A stretch of DNA of 64,000 nucleotides, taken from assembly GCA_017792465.1 (NCBI GenBank), contig CP051234.1:3194501-3258500 (forward strand). Direction: 5' to 3'. The notes beneath the pieces were generated by a model. That model searched no databases and was not told the origin of the DNA. It saw only the letters and a program-made list of their open reading frames with translations. Shown here piece by piece: positions 44,688 to 54,396 of this stretch. The DNA comes from Filomicrobium sp. GTDB lineage: Bacteria > Pseudomonadota > Alphaproteobacteria > Rhizobiales > Hyphomicrobiaceae. Both the position numbers and the translations under genes were made by a program. The first letter of the stretch is position 1. Each line of letters begins with the position of its first letter.

Positions 44688-45904
44688 GTGGCGATGGCGA
44701 AAAACATGAGTCCCTTCACCGCGAGCATGTGCAGTCATTGACGGCCTTGGAGCGGCGCAACCGGTTGCGCAAATTGGCTCCGCGGCAGGGCTATGACTTT
44801 TCCTCCAACGACTATCTGGGGTTTGCGGCTTGCGAGGATTTGCGCAAGGCGATCGTCGCGGCTGTCGATCGCGGTGTGCCGATTGGGTCGGGTGGCTCGC
44901 GGCTTTTGCGCGGGAACGATCCTGAACACGAGGCGCTGGAAGCCGAGGCGGCGGAATTCTTCGGTGCGGAAGCGGTGTTGTTTTTCGCCAGCGGATTTGC
45001 GGCCAATACGGCGGTATTCGCGACACTGCCGCAGCGCGGCGATCTCATCGTTCACGACAGTCTGATCCATGCCAGCGCCCACGATGGGATGCGGCTTTCG
45101 CGTGCGCCGTCAGTGGCGGCACGGCATAACGATCCGCAGGCCTTTGAGGATGCAATTGCCGGTTGGCGTGCCGAGGGCGGGACGGGCCGGCCGTGGATCG
45201 CGGTCGAAAGTCTCTACAGCATGGACGGTGACGCCGCGCCGCTTGATGAGCTGATCGCGATTGCCGAAGCGCACGATGGCATGTTGTTGATCGACGAAGC
45301 GCACGCGACCGGCGTCCTGGGTCCGGGTGGACGCGGGCTGGGTGCGCATCTTGAGGGACGGCCCGAGGTTCTGACGCTGCACACGTGCGGAAAGGCGCTG
45401 GGCGCGATGGGCGGTCTGGTCTGCGGGCCGCGGGTGCTCGTCGAATTTCTCATCAATCGCTGCCGGCCTTTCATCTATTCGACGGCGCCGTCGCCTTTGA
45501 TGGCTTCAGCCGTTCGTGCCGCGCTTGACCTTGTCAAATCCGATTCCGACGACGGGCCCGACAGCGACCGTTGGCGTCATCGCAAACTTGTCGAGACGGC
45601 CGGCGAGCTCTTGGGACAGCATTGCGGCATCGTGGCTCCAGGCACGCACATCATTCCTGTCGTCGTCGGCAAGGACGAACTCGCCGTCCGGCTCGCCAAG
45701 GCGATGCAGTTGCGCGGCTTCGATGTGCGCGCGATCCGGCCGCCGACGGTGCCCGAAGGCGGTGCGCGGCTTAGGGTTCCGATCACGATGAATGTCGATC
45801 AAGCCATCGTCGCGGAGTTCGCCAGCGCGCTGGCCGAAGAACTCGATCAGGATGACTTCCGCGACGTTCGCCGCGGTGAGGCCTCTGAGAGTGAGGCCGG
45901 CTGA
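44684..45904 (+). CDS. bioF: BioF, 8-amino-7-oxononanoate synthase
   Basis: This PLP enzyme condenses pimeloyl-ACP/CoA with alanine. The 406-residue protein shows [11 protein letters not shown], the [11 protein letters not shown] loop, [13 protein letters not shown] and the PLP lysine in THCGKALG-type sequence ([12 protein letters not shown]). The start is uncertain. A TTG at 44684 overlaps the bioB stop (TTGA); a GTG at 44729 is possible. The stop overlaps bioD by one base. Confidence 0.94.
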   Translation: MSGDGEKHESLHREHVQSLTALERRNRLRKLAPRQGYDFSSNDYLGFAACEDLRKAIVAAVDRGVPIGSGGSRLLRGNDPEHEALEAEAAEFFGAEAVLFFASGFAANTAVFATLPQRGDLIVHDSLIHASAHDGMRLSRAPSVAARHNDPQAFEDAIAGWRAEGGTGRPWIAVESLYSMDGDAAPLDELIAIAEAHDGMLLIDEAHATGVLGPGGRGLGAHLEGRPEVLTLHTCGKALGAMGGLVCGPRVLVEFLINRCRPFIYSTAPSPLMASAVRAALDLVKSDSDDGPDSDRWRHRKLVETAGELLGQHCGIVAPGTHIIPVVVGKDELAVRLAKAMQLRGFDVRAIRPPTVPEGGARLRVPITMNVDQAIVAEFASALAEELDQDDFRDVRRGEASESEAG

Positions 45905-46533
45905 TGGGTGTTCGCAGGTTCGTTGTTGCCGGGACGGATACGGGCGTCGGCAAGACGGTGTTCGCCGCGGCGCTCGCTGAGGCATTGGACGCCGATTATT
46001 GGAAGCCGGTTCAGTCAGGGCTTGAAGAGGCGACCGACCTTCAAACGGTTGAGCAATTGACGGGTCTTGGGCGCGACCGGCTTCTGCCAGAGGCTTACCG
46101 ATTGACGCAACCGATGTCACCGCATCTGGCTGCCAAACGAGACGGCGTTGCGATCGACTTGGAGCGGCTCATTCCACCGGAGACGCAGCGGTCGCTCGTT
46201 ATTGAGCTGGCGGGTGGTCTGCTGGTGCCGCTGACCGATGAGCATCTGCAAGTCGACGTCGTCGCGCGTTGGGACGCGCCAGTTGTTCTAGTCGCCCGCA
46301 CGTCGCTGGGTACGATCAACCACAGTCTTCTTTCGGTGGAAGCGTTGCGGTCGCGCGGCATTCCCATTCAAGGGATCGCCTTTGTCGGCGAACCTGATGA
46401 TGAGGTGGAAGCAACGATTTGCAGCATTGGTGAGGTGCGCAGGCTCGGCCGGTTACCAATTCTGCAGCAGCTCTCCAAGCAAGCTTTGGCGGACGCATTC
46501 GCACAGAATTTTGAAATCGAGGATTTCCAGTGA
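45904..46533 (+). CDS. bioD: BioD, dethiobiotin synthetase
   Basis: This ATP-dependent enzyme forms the ureido ring of dethiobiotin. The 209-residue protein has the P-loop GTDTGVGKT and the DAPA/CO2-binding YWKPVQSG. It starts by a one-base overlap with bioF and ends in a GTGA overlap with bioA. Length and motifs are normal for the family. Confidence 0.95.
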   Translation: MGVRRFVVAGTDTGVGKTVFAAALAEALDADYWKPVQSGLEEATDLQTVEQLTGLGRDRLLPEAYRLTQPMSPHLAAKRDGVAIDLERLIPPETQRSLVIELAGGLLVPLTDEHLQVDVVARWDAPVVLVARTSLGTINHSLLSVEALRSRGIPIQGIAFVGEPDDEVEATICSIGEVRRLGRLPILQQLSKQALADAFAQNFEIEDFQ

Positions 46534-47804
46534 CCGACCGGTCCCCAGTTTGGCACCCGTTCACACAGCATTATTCGGCGCCTGATGAGATCAACGTCGT
46601 GGCGGCCTCCGGTGCGCTTCTTAAGCGTGCCGATGGCAGCACTCTCATCGATGCGATTTCGTCCTGGTGGGTTGTCACGCACGGGCATTGCCATCCGCGC
46701 ATCGTTGAAGCAGTTCAGCGCCAGGCCGAAAACCTCGATCAGGTGATCTTTGCCGGCTTCACGCATCCATCGGCAGAGACGCTGGCGCAAGAACTCGTTG
46801 CGCTGGCGCCAGCGGGGCTCAGCAAAGTCTTTTATTCGGACTCTGGATCGACCGCGGTCGAAGTTGCGCTCAAGATGGCGCTTGGGTTCTGGCATAATCA
46901 GGGGATCAAGCGGACGCGGGTCGTGGCGCTTGAGCATGCCTATCACGGCGACACGATCGGAACGATGTCTGCTGGTGAGCGCGGCGTGTTCAATGCGGCC
47001 TACGCGCCGCTGCTGTTCGACGTTGAGCGGCTGCCTTTTCCAGCGCCCGGGCGTACTGGCGAAGTGCTCGATAGACTTGACAAGATGTGCCGTAGCGGAG
47101 ACGTCGCGGCTCTCATCGTAGAGCCGCTCGTGCTTGGTGCCGGCGGCATGCTGATGTGGGATCCGCTTACGCTCCATGAGATGCGGCGCATCACCGAACA
47201 GCATGACGTTCTGCTGATTGCCGACGAAGTGATGACGGGCTGGGGGCGGACTGGAACGCTGTTCGCCTCAGAGCAAGCCGAGATCACGCCCGATATCCTT
47301 TGTCTTGCCAAGGGGCTGACGGGGGGGCATTTGCCTTTGGCAGCGACGCTCTGCTCGCAAGCGATCTTTGATGCCCACTACTCGCCGGACCGGGCAAAGA
47401 CATTCTTTCATTCTTCATCCTATACCGCCAATCCGATCTGCTGTGCGGCGGCGGTCGAGAACATCAACATCTGGAAGGATGAGCCGGTTCGCGAACGCAT
47501 CGCGAAGCTCTGCGAGATGCAGGAATTGGCGGTCGGCCGGCTTTCTGCCACTGGCTTGTTCAGGAACGTTCGGCGCTGCGGAACGATCGCGGCCGTCGAC
47601 ATCGATGTTGCGGACGCTGGATATCTGGCGGGAATCGGGCCTCTTCTGCAGCGTTCGTTCCTGGAGCACGGCGTGTTGCTTCGTCCGCTTGGAAACACTG
47701 TTTATGTGATGCCGCCCTACTGCATCACGCGCGAAGAGCTCGATGTCGTCTACGACGTTCTTGAAGACAGCGTCGCTCAGGTCCTGCAGGAGGCCGGCCT
47801 ATGA
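46530..47804 (+). CDS. bioA: BioA, adenosylmethionine-8-amino-7-oxononanoate aminotransferase
   Basis: This PLP aminotransferase makes 7,8-diaminopelargonate. The 424-residue protein has [40 protein letters not shown] and the PLP lysine in [10 protein letters not shown]. The GTG start at 46530 overlaps the bioD stop, and its stop overlaps the next gene by ATGA. Confidence 0.96.
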   Translation: MTDRSPVWHPFTQHYSAPDEINVVAASGALLKRADGSTLIDAISSWWVVTHGHCHPRIVEAVQRQAENLDQVIFAGFTHPSAETLAQELVALAPAGLSKVFYSDSGSTAVEVALKMALGFWHNQGIKRTRVVALEHAYHGDTIGTMSAGERGVFNAAYAPLLFDVERLPFPAPGRTGEVLDRLDKMCRSGDVAALIVEPLVLGAGGMLMWDPLTLHEMRRITEQHDVLLIADEVMTGWGRTGTLFASEQAEITPDILCLAKGLTGGHLPLAATLCSQAIFDAHYSPDRAKTFFHSSSYTANPICCAAAVENINIWKDEPVRERIAKLCEMQELAVGRLSATGLFRNVRRCGTIAAVDIDVADAGYLAGIGPLLQRSFLEHGVLLRPLGNTVYVMPPYCITREELDVVYDVLEDSVAQVLQEAGL

Positions 47805-48796
47805 CAGGTGCTGGTCGCGGCGGCGTCGAAATTGTCGGGCTTGGACATTATGCGCCGGCGCGTGTCGTCGCGAATGCGGAGATCGAAGACAGGCTCGGCC
47901 TGGAAGCCGGCTGGATCAAGCGGCGCACTGGCATTCGCGAACGGCGCTGGGCGGCGCCGGATGAGAAGCTTTCCGACATGGCCGTTGCAGCCGGCAGGCT
48001 GGCGCTTGAAGCTGCCGGTGTCGCGGCAGGCGACGTCCAGCTTGTACTATTGGCAACGTCGACTCCCGATCATTTGTTGCCTCCTTCTGCGCCACTTGTT
48101 GCCCATCGATTGGGATTGGCAAGTGCGGGGGGCATTGATGTCACCGGGGCTTGCGCGGGATTTCTTTACGCAATGACGCTTGGCGATGCCTTCGTGAGAG
48201 CGCACGGGAAACACGTTTTGATCATTGCCGCCAATATCTTGTCGCGGCGGATCAATTCGGCAGAGAAGGCAAGTTCCGTGCTGTTTGCCGATGCGGCCGG
48301 CGCCATGGTGCTCGCGCCTAGTCCGCGGGACGGATGTGGTGTTCTGGGTGCGGATCTGAGGAGCGATGGCACCGGGTACGACCTCATTCAGATTGCAGCT
48401 GGAGGCAGCGCTCAGCCGTTCGAGCCCGGAATGGCACCGGAATTGCTGCAGATGACGATACGCGACGGCAAGGCGGTTTTCGTGCAGGCGGTGACGATGA
48501 TGTCGCAGGCGTCGCAAGCGGCACTTGAGCGTGCTGGTATCTCTGCGAGAGATGTCGATCACTTCATTCCGCATCAAGCGAATGCCCGAATAATCGACGT
48601 CGTGCGTAGGGATTTAAAGCTGCCGGGGGAGGCGCTGTGCACGTCACTGGAAACATTTGGCAACAGTTCGGCAGCAACAATTCCGTTCACTATGTCAAAT
48701 TTGTCTCGAACTCGAGTCTTCCAGGCTGGCGATCGCGTGTTACTGTGTGCAGCGGGAGCCGGCATGAATGGCGGTGCCATCGTCGTCGGACTTTAA
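47801..48796 (+). CDS. bioZ: BioZ, FabH-like beta-ketoacyl-ACP synthase III of biotin synthesis
   Basis: This 331-residue KAS III homologue is the last enzyme gene of the bio operon. The catalytic triad is C118 (TGACAGF), H258 (PHQANARI) and N288 (TFGNSSAA). In Mesorhizobium, Brucella and Agrobacterium the bio-linked FabH paralogue, BioZ, starts pimelate synthesis by condensing a glutaryl thioester with malonyl-ACP, bypassing BioC/BioH. Position and ATGA overlap with bioA support the same role here rather than that of the housekeeping FabH. Confidence 0.9.
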   Translation: MTGAGRGGVEIVGLGHYAPARVVANAEIEDRLGLEAGWIKRRTGIRERRWAAPDEKLSDMAVAAGRLALEAAGVAAGDVQLVLLATSTPDHLLPPSAPLVAHRLGLASAGGIDVTGACAGFLYAMTLGDAFVRAHGKHVLIIAANILSRRINSAEKASSVLFADAAGAMVLAPSPRDGCGVLGADLRSDGTGYDLIQIAAGGSAQPFEPGMAPELLQMTIRDGKAVFVQAVTMMSQASQAALERAGISARDVDHFIPHQANARIIDVVRRDLKLPGEALCTSLETFGNSSAATIPFTMSNLSRTRVFQAGDRVLLCAAGAGMNGGAIVVGL

Positions 48797-48872
48797 CGAC
48801 GTCTCTTGTTTGGAAGCCTGATCGGAGAGGGGTTTCTTACATCAGAGGCGAAGGCAAGGAGTGGCAAGTCGG

Positions 48873-49292
48873 ATGAGCATGGATCAGGACGCCGGGCTGG
48901 CGGAAGTGCTGGCTGTCAACGAACTCTTTTACGATATTTTCCGTTCCGGCGACTTCGCAGCAATGGATGCGCTGTGGTCGCGACGTGAGGACGTATCGGT
49001 CTACCACCCTGACTGGCCGGGGATTACGGGTCGGGAAGACGTGATGGCATCGTGGTACAGGCTGATGGTTGCCAACGCACCGCCAGGCGTTTTCGTGCGG
49101 AACCCCATGGTGATCCGTGAAGGTCGGGTTGCAGTTGTTTTCTGTTTTGAAGATATCGACCAGCAGACCATGACCGCGAGCAATGTCTTCGTGCAGGAAG
49201 ACGGCATCTGGAAAATCACAAGCCATCATGCCCGGCCGTTGCCGGTGCTTGGGCAAAGTTCTGAAGATGACAGCGCCGATGACGCTGGTTGA
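48873..49292 (+). CDS. NTF2/SnoaL-like fold protein
   Basis: This 139-residue protein has the cone-shaped NTF2-like pattern (VNELFYDIFRSGDFAAMDALWS...VYHPDWPGITGREDVMASW...DGIWKITSHHARPLP). I chose the ATG at 48873 with AAGGAG at 48856-48861; GTG at 48861 and ATG at 48879 are alternatives. It lies 76 bases after bioZ and may be read through from the bio operon. The reaction, if any, is unknown. A strong terminator follows. Confidence 0.82.
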   Translation: MSMDQDAGLAEVLAVNELFYDIFRSGDFAAMDALWSRREDVSVYHPDWPGITGREDVMASWYRLMVANAPPGVFVRNPMVIREGRVAVVFCFEDIDQQTMTASNVFVQEDGIWKITSHHARPLPVLGQSSEDDSADDAG

Positions 49293-49325
49293 AGCTCAGG
49301 CTGAACAACAAACAGAACTCTAAAT

Positions 49326-49351
49326 AAAGGGGCCTTTCGGGGCCCTTTTTT
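49326..49351 (+). terminator. Rho-independent terminator
   Basis: AAAGGGGCC pairs with GGCCCTTTT around a TTTCGG loop and runs into six T. It probably ends the bio operon together with the NTF2-like gene. Confidence 0.88.
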
Positions 49352-49406
49352 CTTGTCGTTGGTATCTGTCTTTTTTGATCCAGACGTCTTTGGTGCACGC
49401 TTTTTT

Positions 49407-49575
49407 GCTCAACACGGCGCAAGCTTGTGTTGACGTCCTAAAGTCATGTGAAGCTGGCCACTTTTTGGGTCCACACTTCCTTGCTCAACACAGCGCAAGC
49501 GCGTGTTGACGAATTAAAGTCGTGTGGAGTTGGGATACTTTTTGAGTCCACACTTCCTAAAGTCGTGTGGAGCGG
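49407..49575 (+). repeat. Tandem hairpin repeat (about 76 bp, 2.3 copies), family 2
   Basis: The unit starts TTTTGCTCAACAC.GCGCAAGC..GTGTTGAC. It continues through AAAGTC.TGTG.AG...ACTTTTTG.GTCCACACTTCCT. Units start at 49407 and 49483, and a partial third at 49558. Two inverted repeats are built in: CAACAC with GTGTTG, and TCCACAC with GTGTGGA. Related pieces occur at 32.9 kb and 60.8-61.1 kb. Confidence 0.75.
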
Positions 49576-49631
49576 CTGAACTTTCCTTGGGGCGCGTGGA
49601 GCCCAGACGTTTGAAATCTCCATTGACGGTC

Positions 49632-51161
49632 TCAGGCGGCCTGAAGTTTTCGTAGAGTTTCGCCGCGGTAGGACAGCGCTTCGGCGATATGCATCCGGGT
49701 GACCTGATCGGTATCGTCGAGGTCTGCCAGGGTGCGCGCCACGCGTAAAGTTCGGTGGAAGCCGCGGGCGGAGAGCTTCAGGCTTTCTGCCGCCTGGCGC
49801 AGCAGGGTTTGTCCGGCTTCATCCGGCATGGCGGTTTCTTCGAGCAATTGCCCGGAGCATTCGGCATTTGTGCGCGTGCCGGGGCTCCCCAATGCAGCAT
49901 AGCGTTGCTGCTGGCGAAGCCTTGCCCGTTCGACCCGGGCTCGGACTTCGGCGCTGCCTTCCTTGGCGGGCGGAAGGACGAGATCGGCAGCTGAGACGGC
50001 GGGAACTTCAACCTGCAGGTCGATGCGGTCCATCAGCGGACCTGAGATGCGCGACTGGTATTCATCGGCGCAGCGGGGCCCGCGTTTGCAGGTCTGGCCG
50101 GTTGTGCCACCGCCGCAGCGACAAGGGTTCATGGCGGCAATCAGCTGGACACGCGCCGGGTAGGCGATGCGGTGATTGGCCCGCGCGATGACGATCTCTC
50201 CGGTTTCCAATGGCTGGCGGAGGCTGTCGAGCACCTGGGGCGAGAATTCGGGTAATTCGTCGAGGAACAGGACACCTAGGTGGGCGAGGCTTGCTTCGCC
50301 CGGGCGCGGCCGCGAGCCGCCGCCGACGAGTGCCGCCATGCTGGCGGAGTGGTGCGGTTGGCGGAACGGGCGTTCGGTTGCGAGTTTGCCACCCATCAGT
50401 TCCCCGGCGAGCGAATGCACCATCGAGACTTCGAGCATTTCTTCGGGAATGAGCGGCGGCAGAATTGAGGGCAGGCGCGCGGCGAGCATCGACTTTCCAG
50501 ATCCGGGCGGGCCGATCATCAGCATATTGTGGCCACCGGCGGCGGCGATTTCGAGAACGCGTTTCGCGCTTTCCTGACCTTTGATGTCTTTGAGATCCGG
50601 CATCGGCCGGTCCGAGTTGGCAACGCTTGGCTTGGGCCGCGAGAGGACCTGGAAACCCTTGAAGTGATTGACCAGGCTCAACAGATGTTCGGGAGCCAGG
50701 ATGTTCATGTCTTCGGACGCCCAGGCGGCTTCAGGTCCGCAGGCGGCGGGGCAGATCAGGCCTTTGCCAAGCGCATTTGCTCCGATTGCTGCGGGCAGAG
50801 CGCCGGGGACTTCGCGGATCGAACCGTCGAGCGCCAGTTCGCCGATGGCGGCATATTCTGCGATGGCTTCGGGAGAGATTGCGCCCATGGCGGCCATCAA
50901 GGCGAGGACGATCGCGAGGTCGTAATGGCTTCCTTCTTTGGGGAGGTCTGCGGGGGCGAGATTGACGGTCAGATGCTTATAGGGAAGGCCAAGGCCGACG
51001 GCGTGCAGGGCATTGCGGACCCGTTCGCGGCTTTCGGCGACAGCTTTGTCGGGCAAGCCGACGATCATGAAGGCCTGCTGGCCTGGAGTAATGCGCACTT
51101 GCACTTCAACGGCGCGCGCTTCTACGCCGACAAACGCCAACGTTGATATTTGCGCATACAT
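49632..51161 (-). CDS. comM: YifB/ComM family AAA ATPase (Mg-chelatase-like)
   Basis: This 509-residue protein has an N-terminal ChlI-like domain, an AAA core with Walker A GPPGSGKS and Walker B LGVLFLDELPEF, a Cys cluster (NPCRCGGG...CKRGPRC) and a C-terminal helical domain. ComM in gamma-proteobacteria is a hexameric helicase that aids branch migration during natural transformation. The same role here is by family. Confidence 0.93.
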   Translation of the reverse strand: MYAQISTLAFVGVEARAVEVQVRITPGQQAFMIVGLPDKAVAESRERVRNALHAVGLGLPYKHLTVNLAPADLPKEGSHYDLAIVLALMAAMGAISPEAIAEYAAIGELALDGSIREVPGALPAAIGANALGKGLICPAACGPEAAWASEDMNILAPEHLLSLVNHFKGFQVLSRPKPSVANSDRPMPDLKDIKGQESAKRVLEIAAAGGHNMLMIGPPGSGKSMLAARLPSILPPLIPEEMLEVSMVHSLAGELMGGKLATERPFRQPHHSASMAALVGGGSRPRPGEASLAHLGVLFLDELPEFSPQVLDSLRQPLETGEIVIARANHRIAYPARVQLIAAMNPCRCGGGTTGQTCKRGPRCADEYQSRISGPLMDRIDLQVEVPAVSAADLVLPPAKEGSAEVRARVERARLRQQQRYAALGSPGTRTNAECSGQLLEETAMPDEAGQTLLRQAAESLKLSARGFHRTLRVARTLADLDDTDQVTRMHIAEALSYRGETLRKLQAA

Positions 51162-51367
51162 CCCTGCCCCCCAATGGCGAAATGGGTTCGCCGCACGTTG
51201 ATCTGCAGAACCGGATCAAATGGCTGGCGCTGCGGTCTGGCTTGCCGTCAGCATAGACCTCATTCCTCGCCCCATCAAGAACAAATTAGGAACATTTGTT
51301 GGGTTGGGTTTGAATTGGCGCCAGCGCAAGTGGTCAATCTCAGTTGCCGAGGGATGAGATCGATTTT

Positions 51368-51772
51368 TCAAAGCGCGTTGGGGAGGTGGCGCGGCAGGCG
51401 GCGAGGAAGAAGGAAAATCAGGTCAAAGCCCTGCTCGTAGGATTGATAGCGCGGGTGTTTTGCGATCCACAGGCTGGCGGCGCGGCGAATGCGCTGACGC
51501 TGTTTTGTCGTCACCGAGGCTTCGGCGAGTTCGAGGCTGGCGCGGCGTTTCACTTCGACGAACGCGAGGCGCTTGCCGCGCACGGCGATGATGTCGATTT
51601 CGCCTGATGGGGTGCGCACGCGCGAACCCAAGATCCAGTAGCCTTTCAAGGTCAGCCAGACGGCAGCCAATCGTTCGGCGCTGATGCCGGCGGCGTATCG
51701 CCGGCGGCGGACGCTTGTTTGGTTGTGTGCGCCGTCGCGTCTGTTGGCGCTACTGTCGTCAGCGCTAGTCAT
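51368..51772 (-). CDS. YraN family protein (UPF0102, nuclease-like fold)
   Basis: This is a 134-residue protein of the restriction-endonuclease-like UPF0102 family. The motif GEIDIIAVRGKRLAFVEVKRR carries the E/D...EVK residues of that fold. It overlaps rsmI by eight bases and follows it in the same operon, as in many proteobacteria. Its activity is unproven. Confidence 0.92.
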   Translation of the reverse strand: MTSADDSSANRRDGAHNQTSVRRRRYAAGISAERLAAVWLTLKGYWILGSRVRTPSGEIDIIAVRGKRLAFVEVKRRASLELAEASVTTKQRQRIRRAASLWIAKHPRYQSYEQGFDLIFLLPRRLPRHLPNAL

Positions 51773-52688
51773 TTGTCTTGCTGTCCTGGCGAAGCTTTAA
51801 TCCCAGGTCGTAGACGCGTTTACGTGGAACTTTGAGGTCGTCGGAAACGGCTTTGGCGGCATCGCGCAGGGACAGCGACTGCATTGCATCTGTGAGAGCC
51901 TGCGTAATGGCGTCATCATCGATGGTTTGCGGCGGGGGCGGAGCGATGACGATGACGACTTCGCCCTTGATGCTGTCGCGGCCGGAAAAGTCTTCGTAGA
52001 GGCTTTTAAGCGTGCCGCGGGCCAGTTCCTCGTTCAGCTTGGTGAGTTCGCGGGCGACGGCGGCGGGGCGGTCGCCCAGGCCCTGCGCCAAGGCCTGCAA
52101 GGTTTCAGGCAGGCGCGAAGGGGCTTCGAACAGGATCAGCGTTGCGGGCATGGCTGCCAGTTCGGCGATGCGCGTCTGACGGGCCGACGATTTGTTGGGC
52201 AGGAAGCCTGCAAACATAAAGGTGTCGGTGGGCAGGCCCGACGTTACCAGCCCGCACAACGGGGCGGAGGCGCCGGGCATGCAGTCGACGGCAAAGCCTT
52301 CCGCGGCGCAATCGCGGACGAGTTTATAGCCAGGGTCGGAGACAAGCGGCATGCCCGCATCCGAGATGAGAGCGATGCTTTGCTGCTTGCCAAGTGCTTC
52401 GAGGATGGCGGGGCGTTCGTGGGAAGCGTTGTGTTCGTGGTAGGGTTTGAGCTTGGCGTGGATGCCGAAATGGCTCAGAAGCTTGCCGCTATGGCGGGTG
52501 TCTTCAGCGTAGACGACGTCGGCGGTTGCCAATATCGCCAGGGCGCGCAGGGTTATGTCGCCGAGGTTGCCGATCGGGGTGGCGACGAGATGCAAGCCGG
52601 GCGTATGTGCCCGCCGCAAAAGGTGGCTCAGTTCGGTCGATACGCGGTCGGTTAGGCGTGTATTCGGACTGTCGCTTGTGTCGGGCAC
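51765..52688 (-). CDS. rsmI: RsmI, 16S rRNA (cytidine1402-2'-O)-methyltransferase
   Basis: This SAM-dependent enzyme methylates the ribose of C1402 in 16S rRNA. The 307-residue protein has LHLVATPIGNLGDITLRAL, YAEDTRHSGKLL and SDAGMPLVSDPG, all hallmarks of the family. It is divergent from the LpoA-like lipoprotein gene, an arrangement also seen around rsmI in gamma-proteobacteria. Confidence 0.96.
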   Translation of the reverse strand: MPDTSDSPNTRLTDRVSTELSHLLRRAHTPGLHLVATPIGNLGDITLRALAILATADVVYAEDTRHSGKLLSHFGIHAKLKPYHEHNASHERPAILEALGKQQSIALISDAGMPLVSDPGYKLVRDCAAEGFAVDCMPGASAPLCGLVTSGLPTDTFMFAGFLPNKSSARQTRIAELAAMPATLILFEAPSRLPETLQALAQGLGDRPAAVARELTKLNEELARGTLKSLYEDFSGRDSIKGEVVIVIAPPPPQTIDDDAITQALTDAMQSLSLRDAAKAVSDDLKVPRKRVYDLGLKLRQDSKTND

Positions 52689-53037
52689 CAGGCAGGTCTC
52701 TTTCGGTCTTATTTGTCCGTGCTGTCGCCGGGATTTTTTCCGGTCTTGGCTGGTTGGCTTTCCTCTGCATGCGGAATAGGCCGCCGAGGTCTTGATTTTA
52801 ACTAGACCCTATACATTAGCTGACTGTCGCAAACTTTTTTTGGATAGTGCACAAGCCGCCGCAAGAAGCCCAAATTTCTGGTTAGCGTCGCCTGAAGCGG
52901 GTTTCCCTTTGCCGATAATTGCATCTAACCGCAGGCTGATGAGAACTTCCAATGGGTTCTTGCCAGTTTTCCGGTTCGCAATCGCCGGTGGGCGCGGTAG
53001 AGGGTAACCGGGGTTAGGTGACGGGGAGCGGGAAGAC
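52689..53037. other. Divergent promoter region, no gene
   Basis: These 349 bases separate rsmI from the LpoA-like gene. A 71-codon open frame here has no Shine-Dalgarno and no family resemblance. TATACAT near 52811 could be a -10 element, but no clear -35 goes with it. Confidence 0.5.
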
Positions 53038-54396
53038 TTGGGTACGCGCATCATAATCAGGGTACTTGCAGTGCTGCTGGCGATTACAGGCCTGCTGGCA
53101 GTTGCGGGGTGCGCGGCCAATTTGGACAACGCGTCGTTGGCTGCACCCAACGCCGCGAACGGTCTGCCATCGGACGGAGTGAAGAAGAAACGGCATCAAC
53201 CGGTGACGGTCGCGATGCTGTTGCCGCTCAGAGGTTTCGGGCAGGCGGCGTTGATCGGCAAAGGGCTGAAGCAGGCCGGCGAACTGGCGCTTTTTGAATC
53301 CGACAATCCGAGCGTGCAGCTGATCGTCAAGCATGATGACGGCACGCCGCAAGGTGCCGAAGCAGCCACAAAGGAAGCGATCAGCGAAGGAGCGGAAATT
53401 ATCGTCGGGCCGCTGTTTGGAGCTTCGGTTCCTGCCGTTACGCGTGTGGCGCAAGCTTCGCAAGTGCCGGTCCTGACGTTCTCTAACGACCGCGCGGTTG
53501 CGGGCAATGGCGCTTACCTGATGAGCTACCTGCCGCAAGCGGAAGTGTCGCGGATCGTTTCTTTTGCGCTGGCTCGGGGCAAGCGGCGCTTTGCGGCGCT
53601 GGTGCCGACCGGGGCTTACGGCGATACGGTCGAGATGGCCTTCAAGGCCGCAATCGCGCAGGGCGGTGGGCAGGTCATGGCGCTCGAACGCTATGAGGCG
53701 AGCGCCAACGCGATGCTGGAGCCGGCCAAGCGGGTGTTCGACATCGTCAAAGAATCTGCGTCGATGGGGGCTCCCGTCGACGTTCTATTCCTACCGGGCA
53801 ACCGCGAGACGTTGCCGGTGCTTGGACCGCAGGTCGCTTATGCGAATATCGATACGAGGACGACGCAACTCATCGGTCTTGGCGGGTGGGACTATCCCAA
53901 CATCGGACGCGACGAGGTTTTTGTCGGCGGCTGGTATCCTGGACCCGACCCGCGCGGCTGGCAGGCTTTTGCCGAGCGGTTTGCAAAGACGTTCGGACAA
54001 GCGCCGCCGCGGGTGGCGAGCCATGCTTACGATGCGGTCAAGCTGGCGATCACGTTATCCGACCGACCCAAGGGGCAACGCTTCAGCCAGGCGAACCTGA
54101 CGTCGCCTTCGGGCTTCGATGGCGTTGATGGTCGCTTCGTTTTGTTGCCCGATGGATTGTCGAAGCGTGCGCTCGCGGTGCTGCAAGTGCAGAAATTCGG
54201 CGCGACAGTGATTGATGGGCCAGTCGAGACAGGAATTGCGCCGGTGCCGTTCGGTGGAACGTCGGTGTTGAGTTCGTCTTCGGCGCTTGCCGGACAGCTC
54301 GCGGTTGGGAGCCCAGGCCAAGCGGGGATGCCGTCGAGCCGCCCAGCACCGGCGTCGTCGGTTGAAATGGATATTGACGGCGCTTCCCGGCTTTAA
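53038..54396 (+). CDS. Penicillin-binding protein activator-like lipoprotein (LpoA-like, Peripla_BP_6 fold)
   Basis: This is a 452-residue lipoprotein. A TTG start at 53038 has a GGGGAGCGGGAAG-type Shine-Dalgarno region. A lipobox AVAGC gives C25 as the acylated residue. The mature part is a periplasmic binding protein type I fold (VAMLLPLRGFGQAALIGKGLKQAGELALFE). In gamma-proteobacteria LpoA, encoded next to rsmI and yraN, activates PBP1a; the shared neighbourhood supports a related role. Confidence 0.88.
   Translation: MGTRIIIRVLAVLLAITGLLAVAGCAANLDNASLAAPNAANGLPSDGVKKKRHQPVTVAMLLPLRGFGQAALIGKGLKQAGELALFESDNPSVQLIVKHDDGTPQGAEAATKEAISEGAEIIVGPLFGASVPAVTRVAQASQVPVLTFSNDRAVAGNGAYLMSYLPQAEVSRIVSFALARGKRRFAALVPTGAYGDTVEMAFKAAIAQGGGQVMALERYEASANAMLEPAKRVFDIVKESASMGAPVDVLFLPGNRETLPVLGPQVAYANIDTRTTQLIGLGGWDYPNIGRDEVFVGGWYPGPDPRGWQAFAERFAKTFGQAPPRVASHAYDAVKLAITLSDRPKGQRFSQANLTSPSGFDGVDGRFVLLPDGLSKRALAVLQVQKFGATVIDGPVETGIAPVPFGGTSVLSSSSALAGQLAVGSPGQAGMPSSRPAPASSVEMDIDGASRL

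Noticed and set aside
43890-45026. 378-codon minus-strand frame opposite bioB/bioF
   Set aside because: It is antisense to two conserved biotin genes and its product is low in structure and rich in Arg/His.
52792-53007. 71-codon frame between rsmI and the LpoA-like gene
   Set aside because: There is no Shine-Dalgarno and no conserved motif, and it lies in the divergent promoter region.
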